Assembly (NCBI GenBank): GCA_002633005.1
Contig: NMRA01000874.1
Location: forward strand, 1 to 64,000
Origin: Phoronis australis
Taxonomy: Eukaryota; Phoronida; Phoronidae
DNA length: 64,000 bases
Direction: 5' to 3'
The notes under the pieces were generated by a model, which had not been told where the DNA came from, ran no database searches, and saw only the letters and a list, made by a program, of their open reading frames with translations. Within the stretch, counting starts at the first letter, position 1; every line of letters begins with the position of its first letter. The position numbers were made by a program, and so were the translations under genes. Below, piece after piece: positions 43,101 through 64,000 of this stretch.

Positions 43101-46100
43101 AGTGAAGACATCTAGTCACTGGTATCTAGCAGTGAGAGTGCTTTGTGGTGCACCCCAAGGCATAGCTAGGCAGCAGCAAACACTGTGCTGTGCTCTTCAA
43201 AAGACTAATAAACAACATTACATAAATTAGACCACAGACAGTATCCACATTTAATGACCCACGAAATTAATGATGTGCGTGCCATGAAAAGTAAGATTAG
43301 GGGGTCTTAGCTACGACTGAATATGAGACCTTTGACAAAATGGCTGCCACGTCTTGATGCCTGCACAGCTGACTCTCTTTTCATTATACAAAATCACTTA
43401 AAATTAAAATACCATCAATGTCCAGGGACCTGTTTCATGAAACGAGACTTAAGACTTAAAACAAAAATTGAGTCTTACTCTCCCACGTCACACTTGTTGG
43501 ATCAAGGTTTACCAATGAAAGTAATTGACCTGTCACAAGCTCCACCCTTTGTGAAATGTTGACAAACAAACAATGAGTTTTATCCGGCAACATGTTGTTT
43601 GTCGGGTAAAATGGCGGCTTGGAAATGAAGGTGTGTCAAGAATCCTGCATTCTGATTGGTCAGTTCAGCCATCACTTAAAATCGTGGCGATAGGTCAATT
43701 ATGAGTGCATCACAGACTAGAAGTAATTCATAGCATTTAGTCAGTAATTAGCAGTTATGTGTATACTCTCAGAGACTTTGCTTTTTTGCTCAAATGAGAT
43801 TTAATTATTTTTCAGAAATAGTTTCTGTCTTGAGTCACTTTCATGAAACGCACCCCAGGGAACATGTTAGTCTTATCGTTCAACTCAAAACAATACTGAC
43901 TTATTATACCACAGGAAAGAGGTCAAAAGCAAAGAGGTCACGCGGCACTTACGAAGTTTTGACACTGACGCAATCTACATTTCTGTCGGAGTTTGTTTGG
44001 TCCCCCAAACTTCTTCATATCCTATAAAGGCAATAAAAGATAACATATAAGTGATGAAAGCTCCACCTATTCAACAACTACCGAGTGTTTAAACCCTAAA
44101 GTAACCATCTCGCGTAACATCACCATGGTGACATGTCATCACAAGTCTGACAATGAGACGCATGTCTTTCATCGACAATATCGGTCCATCTAAGACCAGA
44201 AACCTGTGTCTAGATCTTGAAGAAACAGTCGCAAATATAATGAAGACCGCAAGTCCTAGTTGTGCAGCTAACCCTATACTCATACCACATGACACATGTT
44301 GTACTGAACTTACTTAGGATTCACACTCTACCAGAAGTAGACGCCATCTTAAAATGCTACAACACTGAGTCGACAAACCTACCTTGCAGAAGTCACATCG
44401 ACCACAGTCTTGCTTCCTGTGACAGTGCTCGCACTCGCCACACCGGCGCGTTGACTTGCTTTTGGAACGTGTCTTCAAAGACAAAAACAGCATTAATTAA
44501 AATACTACAGTCTGTAAGTACAGTGCCTACATGTTAAAAATAAAATGTACGGCTTCTGAACAGACATACAGCGCCATCTTTACAAAATTTTGTGAATGTA
44601 GGAAGACAAATTTCAGTTGTTAGTATTACAAAACTGTATACTGTTACGCGATGCCTAAAAATTATATTCTATTATACCAGGACTCAAAACTGTATTGTTA
44701 CCCTATGACTCAAGAAAAAATCAATGATACATTTTGCAGTGGCCTACACTCTACTCAGCATACTGATTACAGTAAAATATCTTCAGTTTGGGAGACAATA
44801 TGGTGGACGGAAGAAATTTCATTGATCAAATTTCTCAACAAAAATAATTTTTCATGAAAATTTACTTTAATGCTTTGAGCATAGTTTGTATGGTGTAGCT
44901 ATTCCAATTGGTAAAATTTTCATCATTTGCAGTAATGTGACTGAAGAATAGAAATAAAGCAGTATGTGCGATTATTTTTATCCCAAATTTAAGATTTTTT
45001 ACCATCATTCCAGTCTGAAGATGATGTTCTACAACAACCTTGTGACTCTATGTGGCTCTTCGTTTAGTTTGAACATACTTAGTTTGCCAATTTTACTATT
45101 ACTACATTTTCAGCGGATAAATATCAAACTAAAACTCCCTGTACATAGAAGTTGGGTATCATGCAGCACAGATATATGGTTCATGCCCACGTTTGCCAAA
45201 AAGGTGCCTCGATTCTACAAAAGGGTTTTTTTCTCACATGAGGGGAATATTATGTCTTCTCCATTCACCAGCACTTACAGTCAAGCCCTGAGGTAAATTT
45301 TGCATGATTTTTAATCAATGCTTTTCATTGGAGAATGAGGGGCTGTTTGGTCCAAAATGGGGCACTGAGGAAACCTGGGCAAAACCACTATGAAACAACA
45401 GAAATAGTTTATTGAAAGCTTTCTCTCGGAACTCAAACAAAGACTGGGCACCTACCTGGTCATCATCAGTTTTATCTTGCTTCGTGGAGTGTTTATGATG
45501 TTTCTCTGAGCGGTGTTTGTCAGAACGATGTTTATCCGAGTGATGTTTACTTGAGTGGTGTTTACTCGAGTGATGTTTACTCGAGTGATGTTTCGTGTGT
45601 TTATCCTTACTACTTTGATGATGATGGTGAGATTTCTTGTAAATGATCTTCAGCATCGGGTCGTTTTCTGGAAATGATTAAATTTTGATATAAAAATAAA
45701 AGAGTGATTCAAAACAAATGATGCTAGATGGTACAAAGTTTTACAGTAAGGACTCCAATCTGCTTAAATAGTGTGTGCTGAATGGTTGAGATTTTTTCAT
45801 AACTCCCAAGTTTGTAATTTCCCCTTGTGTTCATTTATTCATGCCAACAATCACCACACACGTACCACGACAGACGTGGCAGAAGAATCTCTTGATCTTC
45901 CTGGCATCATCCTCATCCACCCCGATACAGTCGCCATGGTACCATTCCTCACAGTTATCACAGCCGCTATAATGTAAACGTAGTTCAGGGGAGACAATCA
46001 CATTTACCAGATGCACTAAAATGTAAACGTGGTTCAGGGGAGACAATCACAATTATCACAGCAATAGAATGTAATTGTGGTTCAGGGGAGATTCAGTTAT

Positions 46101-47069
46101 CATAGCCACTAACAACATCAGTGTGGTTCAGGGGAGACATTCAAAGTAATATTACAGCCACTACAATGTAAATGTGGTTCAGTGGAGGCAATCACTGTTA
46201 ACACAGTACTTGAAAGTACAAAAAGACTGAATTGAATTAATGATACATTTACACATTGGAGAAACAGAAATCCTCAAAACCACGTTATCACTTATCTAAG
46301 GTGGGGATTTGAATTTCTTTCATTTAAAATAACAACTGTTGCAACTTAAACAAAATAAGACAAATAAAAAGAACAACAAGAACTTACATCATAAATCTGC
46401 TGCAGTCCGTCGACCGACATATACAGTACTCTGTTCCATCATCGTAACCTGAGCCCGAACTGGCTGGTTTGTCCTTCTCAATCGTCCGCACAAGTTGCTT
46501 GATCTTGGACTGTCTCTCAGGCAACTTGAACTGGGACGCAATGTCTTCTTGCTTAAGGACAATTTAAAGTTAATAAGTTTTAGAGTGTGACAGCAAAAAT
46601 ATGTCAAACGGCAGTATGTCGTAGAAATGTCTGTGTCGACGAAGGTTCTGAGACACCGCAGACATCTCAAGAAAATGTTAACTACAAAGCCAAACAAAAT
46701 TAGACCTGTATATAATAGAGCTTAAGTTTTACAACAAAAAATGAGACGTGATGAAAGTAACGCATTTTCCCATACATAAGCAAACTTCTATATAAGCCAA
46801 CACGCTGGGGTATCAGCCCACTCGCTGAGATATAAGCCCACTCGCTGAGGTATAAGCCCACTCACTGAGGTATAAGCCCAGCCGTCTTATCTCTTTTAAT
46901 GTCATGTAAACTGACCTCTTCTCAAGCTTAAGCTATGATACGATTATGCATGAATGTCTAATGCCCACCCCTGAATTTTAGACCTCCCAAAATGCAAACC
47001 GAATACAATTTAGCAAAAATCAAACAGAACAAAACTTACCGACACTGCCCCAGAATCACTGTCAGTCAT
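37009..47069 (-). CDS. CXXC1: CXXC-type zinc finger protein 1 (CFP1), 14 exons seen, one mostly lost in gap
   Basis: Exons: 47040-47069, 46388-46551, 45866-45966, 45456-45667, 44383-44472, 43953-44021, 42840-42922, 42116-42167, 41402-41485, 40536-40705, 39857-40058 (runs into N), 38734-38877, 37734-37886, 37009-37143, plus a 17-nt exon tail at 39839-39855. All phases agree. Domains: PHD finger (51-100), His/Lys/Ser run, CXXC domain (180-219, eight Cys, KFGG present), basic linker, zinc-binding CYGPACIEAARRG, coiled segment, C-terminal Cys-rich SET1-binding region ending in HDPMNPITVS. Family role: binds unmethylated CpG and recruits SET1/COMPASS for H3K4 methylation. 562 residues are visible; human has 656. 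Comparison with human suggests about 35 residues (the FCVSCGHPIN finger) are in the gap. Confidence 0.95.
37734..37886 (-). CDS. CXXC1: CXXC1 exon, Cys-rich C-terminal domain
   Basis: Encodes EVCGCPLVSNLF, then KKCHKHYCWLKLRRAEIDME. The Cys/His pattern of the CpG-binding protein C-terminal domain is intact. Confidence 0.95.
38170..38480 (+). repeat. Interspersed repeat, copy A (partner at 44740-45010)
   Basis: Shares ttcagtttggga, caaatttctcaa-type blocks and gcatttgcagtaa-type blocks in order with 44740-45010, same orientation. About 300 bp, diverged, non-coding. The family is unknown to me. Confidence 0.7.
38734..38877 (-). CDS. CXXC1: CXXC1 exon, YESQTSFGS region
   Basis: Encodes YESQTSFGSIFKTRIEGSPM, FCDYYNPQYKTYCKRLKVLC and PEHCKEPK, nearly the human sequence. 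Phase 0 on both sides. Confidence 0.96.
39751..39855 (-). repeat. 43-bp tandem repeat (2.4 copies) of a CXXC1 exon end and donor
   Basis: Units start at 39751, 39794 and 39837. Read antisense, each contains CTTGTTTTGTAAAG/GTATTAC or close to it. The copy next to the N (39839-39855) would end the missing CXXC1 exon as SCFVK, matching human RCYAK, directly before YESQ of the next exon. Confidence 0.85.
39856..39856. other. Single-N assembly gap hiding a CXXC1 zinc-finger exon
   Basis: The coiled-coil exon reads ...RARTLTVQDD up to this N, and the other side is an exon tail ending in SCFVK plus a donor. Human CXXC1 has about 35 more residues here, including the zinc-binding FCVSCGHPIN segment. 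I scanned 38880-39850 antisense for it without success. Confidence 0.85.
39857..40058 (-). CDS. CXXC1: CXXC1 exon, coiled-coil region, interrupted by gap
   Basis: Begins RIYEILPQRIQQWNSSPCQA (human RIYEILPQRIQQWQQSPC) and continues as a charged helix until the N. Acceptor CTTTTACAG. Confidence 0.94.
40536..40705 (-). CDS. CXXC1: CXXC1 exon, internal zinc-binding segment
   Basis: Encodes QCYGPACIEAARRGSKYCSD and ECGLKLAA, matching human QCLGPGCVRPAQPSSKYCS and DDCGMKLAAN. Confidence 0.95.
41225..41385. repeat. Degenerate ~15-18-bp minisatellite just inside a CXXC1 donor
   Basis: Roughly ten units of ctacacggtggaccg and variants, beginning about 15 bp into the intron after the exon ending at 41402. 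The donor itself is not repeated. Confidence 0.88.
42840..42922 (-). CDS. CXXC1: CXXC1 short linker exon
   Basis: Encodes GLAKNRLQDKRSGTSVTDTE and YTDYSLY, 83 nt, phase 0 in and 2 out. It is not conserved with human, but it is the only segment found that restores frame between the CXXC exon (phase 0) and the next exon (phase 2). The acceptor TTTGCTGTTCAATTCCAG is strong. Confidence 0.8.
43425..43857. mobile_element. Inverted-repeat element, GTTTCATGAAA family
   Basis: The left end GGGACCTGTTTCATGAAACG pairs with the right end (antisense) GGGGTGCGTTTCATGAAAG; further inside GACTtAAGAC pairs with GACTCAAGAC. About 433 bp, no coding capacity. A decayed relative appears at 57645-57840. It sits in a CXXC1 intron. 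Confidence 0.72.
43953..44021 (-). CDS. CXXC1: CXXC1 exon, second half of CXXC domain with KFGG
   Basis: Encodes DMKKFGGPNKLRQKCRLRQC and QNF. KFGG and the last two zinc-binding Cys are intact, so CpG binding is expected to be kept. Confidence 0.97.
44383..44472 (-). CDS. CXXC1: CXXC1 exon, first half of CXXC domain
   Basis: Encodes TRRCGECEHCHRKQDCGRCD and FCK, six of the eight zinc-binding Cys, matching human CGECEACRRTEDCGHCDFC. Confidence 0.97.
44740..45010 (+). repeat. Interspersed repeat, copy B
   Basis: Partner of 38170-38480 (see there). Both copies lie in CXXC1 introns in the same orientation. Confidence 0.7.
45456..45667 (-). CDS. CXXC1: CXXC1 exon with His/Lys/Ser repeat tract
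   Basis: Begins NDPMLKIIYKKSHHHH (human KDPKLEIRYRHKKS), then a run of SKHH, SDKHR and SEKHH units, ending KQDKTDDDQ. The repeated part is about 40 residues and arises from a 15-bp or similar DNA repeat (gagtgatgtttactc). Human has no such His tract. Confidence 0.93.
45866..45966 (-). CDS. CXXC1: CXXC1 exon 3, second half of PHD finger
   Basis: Encodes GCDNCEEWYHGDCIGVDEDD and ARKIKRFFCHVCR, the HxxC...CxxC half of the PHD finger (human GCDNCNEWFHGDC). The start of this exon is repeated upstream in the intron. Confidence 0.96.
45967..46205 (-). repeat. About 57-bp diverged repeat of the CXXC1 intron 2 acceptor and exon 3 start
   Basis: About four copies of a unit containing ggttcaggggagacaatcac, aatgtaaacg and tatcacagcc. 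The last motif is the antisense of GGCTGTGATA, the first bases of exon 3, so each unit carries a degenerate intron-exon 3' junction. Copies decay with distance from the exon. Confidence 0.82.
46388..46551 (-). CDS. CXXC1: CXXC1 exon 2, N-terminal helix and PHD start
   Basis: Encodes QEDIASQFKLPERQSKIKQL and a charged segment, then GTEYCICRSTDCSRFM, the first zinc ligands of the PHD finger. The N-terminal helix has no counterpart in human CXXC1. Confidence 0.93.
46795..46872. repeat. 21-bp tandem repeat, 4 copies
   Basis: Copies of agcccactcgctgaggtata in CXXC1 intron 1, with small differences. Confidence 0.88.
47040..47069 (-). CDS. CXXC1: CXXC1 exon 1 (start codon)
   Basis: ATG at 47069; encodes MTDSDSGAVS with donor TCG/GTAAGT, phase 0. 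TTTTACAG lies about 10 nt before the ATG and could be the acceptor of a 5' UTR intron. Confidence 0.82.
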
Positions 47070-47789
47070 CGTGATGTGACCTGTAAAATGTGACAGAATT
47101 ACGTAAGTGGGATAGGCCATCAAAAACAATGTTTTTGAACAGTTCATGATCTTTAAGGGTAGGACTGCATAGCATCACGGTTTAACAGTTGTATTACGTA
47201 TCAATATAATAATGACTTGTGTATGTTCCAACAATAGATGAGAAATGTGATAGATCTGGCAAAAAGATATCTTGTGAAAACCGGTCGGTTTTGGCGAATA
47301 ACGTGAACCTCTCTCACTGCTAATTGGTCTTTTCTTTGTCCAATCAGTGTCTTTGGTGATACTCCGGTTCTCCGCTGTACCTACAGGCTCACCCCTTTGA
47401 GTGAGGAGCCTTCAACTTGCAATCGCATTTTGGAGCCTCACAGAAAATCACAGATTTTTGCTTTGACTTCTTCTTGATATGTAAAAAAATTTGCAGACAC
47501 TAAGACTTTAACCAGGGTTTTTCGCGGGAGAGACGAGTATCCAAACCAATCAGCTAAGAGGCAAATGCCATTTGGCAAGTGATTTAAAGATTAAGTTTAT
47601 ATGACTTTACGTCACATGTCAATAGATACGTTCAAGTAATTGTCTCAAGTTTTCAGGTCAGTGGAAGCTACCTGTCTAGGCTGCTGTGGTGAAATTCACC
47701 TGGAACTGTAGCTAGCAGATCAAAAGCCGTAACCTGAGTGAAAGAGGGTGACTGAAGTTCGGAAGAGGTCGCAACTAACCCCAGAGCAG

Positions 47790-48200
47790 TTGCAGTCCAA
47801 ACTGATGCCTGCACCAAACTGATTTGGCACGCATTGGTGACCCAATCTGATGCCTGTGCCAAACTGAAGCTACTGCAAGTTCCTAAATTAATGCTTGTGG
47901 TTTACAGGTTTTTGTAATAGCTATCAGAACTGTTGAAATGGACAACAATGATTGCTCAAGTATACAGGTCTTAAGTATTTATCACAGGGGGGAAGTGTCC
48001 TGAGAAACTATTACGCACCACCCTGCACTCATTGTCGTTAATTTCGGATCTTCTAACCCTTCACCCGTAAACCACTAGCCATAATTTGGAAGCTTATGGT
48101 AGCTTCAGTCAGGCGTAAGCATCAGTTTGGCTCACAAACCCACGCCAAATTGAAGTGCGCTTAATCAGTTTGGAGCAGTCATCAGTTTGGGCTGCAACAG
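47790..48200. repeat. Long imperfect inverted repeat
   Basis: 47790-47882 and 48087-48200 are reverse complements with shared blocks gtagcttcagt, catcagtttgg, gccaaat and ctgcaac, separated by about 200 bp. It may be a foldback transposon or palindromic duplication; I see no certain target-site duplication. Confidence 0.7.
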
Positions 48201-48279
48201 AGCCAACTTTGACAGTTCATCAACGGACAGCCTGCTGCTTGAACAGAGCCCAGTGCAAGTAAATCCCTTTAACCATTAG

Positions 48280-48800
48280 CAATTGTTCTTTCTTCTAATA
48301 CCATTCACGGTATCCTGCTCCAGCGAGATTGCAACAAATTCGAGGTCAAAGCAGAAAAATGGTCCCAAAAAGCCCATGCGTACTTCCAACTTCGACGGTT
48401 CAAGGTCAAGAACAGTACGGCATTTGCCGATTTGTCACGGAATGTCACGACATCGATAACTCCACACTTAGCCAGGCAATTTTGTAACATTCCGTGATGA
48501 ACTGGCAATTGCCGTCCATCCGAAACTCATCGGATAATTCTGTACTGTCCTTGACCTCGAACCATCAAAGTAGGAAGTACGCATGGGCTTTTTGATCTTT
48601 GGGAATATTTTTGTGTTTTGGCCGCGAATTTGTTGCAAACTCGCTGGAGCAGGACACAGTTGCTAATGGTTTGTTGAAACCTTGTTTTGTGTAAATTTAT
48701 TAAGTTTTGTGTTTGATAAGGACGGATGAAGTGAAGCACCCGTGGAATTCTTTGTTCCGAGTGTCATACCTTGTAGTACTATTGTAGTGTATTGGGACGA
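48280..48800. mobile_element. Foldback element, copy 2
   Basis: Same structure and tail as 25645-26215: inverted arms starting attgttctttcttctaata and, at the other end antisense, a matching gcgagtttgcaacaaattc, then gttttgtgtttgata and agtgaagcaccc. Arms and tail diverge moderately from copy 1. Confidence 0.83.
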
Positions 48801-49450
48801 TCAGAACTTCAAGCAGAGGACGCCTGTGATTCTATACATTCGATACATTCGGCATTCGATACCCAGACCACACACATAAGCAGAACTATTGAGCTCGACC
48901 ACGGACAACTAAGATGTAAGGTAAGACACCTTTTAGGTCTAGGAATCACTACAATTTGACCACCCAAGCCAAGGCACAACACTTCGTTTTCTGTTTGGAT
49001 TTCAGTGAGTTTTAATGGCCATAGTTTCAGGATTCGAACTAAAGCGTCTCTTGTGTGAGATGCATTGTTTCTAACCAAGGCAATGAAGTGTGTTACGCTG
49101 AAATCAATGAAAAGATTAACATACCTTTTGTTGTCTGCAAACGGATCTTCTTTCGGGTACTGATTTTTTGTATCTCCACATTAAAAGACTTCTAACGTAT
49201 GAAAGTATGGATTCAGAGAATATTTTTTGAAAATATAAATAATTATTTTGTTCAAAATATAGCTTTTTAAGAGAAATAAGATGACAAAAATTTATCACTC
49301 AATTATATTTCTAATTTTATTTGTCTAAATATTTTCATTTATACAACAAAATGATAATATTGTTGATAATTAGTGTTTTGTCAACAGCTACTGTTCCATT
49401 TTCACTGCTGGGTAGTCGAATGGTTTTGAAGTGAACGGTGTCTTTACAGA

Positions 49451-63886
<14,436 letters not shown>

Positions 63887-64000
63887 GGGCAGTGTAAAGG
63901 TCAAGGTCAGTCTTTAGCCACCACTCTAAATGGTCGTGGGTTGTACAGTATTGTCGCTGTGTACATGTACAGTTTGATGACTTGTAAAACTTTGAATGGC

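Larger units (their letters stand above)
47070..49450. other. Divergent intergenic region between CXXC1 and DNM1L
   Basis: Both genes must be driven from here, about 2.4 kb. It contains a hairpin-type repeat (47790-48200) and a foldback element (48280-48800). The sequence TTTACAG right before the DNM1L ATG may be a UTR-intron acceptor. No TATA box stands out for either gene. Confidence 0.6.

Overview
This is a window of animal nuclear DNA. It has GT-AG introns, about 1-2 kb each, and exons of roughly 50-250 bp that join in phase into conserved metazoan proteins. It comes from a draft assembly, with one 457-base N gap and three single-N gaps. The best guess is a marine invertebrate deuterostome, most likely an amphioxus. 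Protein resemblance to human orthologues is high, small DNA transposons and SINEs are dense, and minisatellites sit on or beside splice junctions. I recall intron-edge minisatellites being described in amphioxus, but I could not check this, so the species is an inference.

Layout. (1) 2541-26340, minus: complete DNAJC2 (ZRF1/MPP11), 16 exons, 622 codons. (2) 31456-35370, plus: an apparently undescribed three-exon gene for a 144-residue secreted protein with eight cysteines in the mature part. It has a TATA box and a polyadenylation signal. (3) 37009-47069, minus: CXXC1 (CFP1), 14 exons found; one zinc-finger exon is mostly lost in a single-N gap. (4) 49451-63886, plus: complete DNM1L (DRP1), 16 exons, 695 codons. 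CXXC1 and DNM1L are head to head, about 2.4 kb apart. The genes act in separate pathways (ribosome-associated chaperone and chromatin; H3K4 methylation; mitochondrial fission), and nothing here suggests an operon.

Mobile DNA. A broken, 3'-truncated Ty3/gypsy element lies antisense in DNAJC2 intron 3. A TTAA-flanked palindrome carrying a THAP domain start (Kolobok-like), with what looks like a nested hAT end, fills DNAJC2 intron 1 and contains the large gap. There are three tRNA-derived SINE copies, one with clear target-site duplications, and several non-autonomous inverted-repeat elements, including TTAA-flanked and TTA-flanked ones.

Main finding. Several minisatellites are copies of exon-intron junctions. 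Arrays at DNAJC2 exons 11 and 15, the missing CXXC1 exon, CXXC1 exon 3 (acceptor side) and DNM1L exons 9 and 11 repeat the exon edge together with its splice site, so one intron can carry from two to about twenty potential splice sites. At DNAJC2 exon 15 the extra donor would add 25 in-frame codons. At DNM1L exon 11 a TTAA element has inserted inside the junction array.
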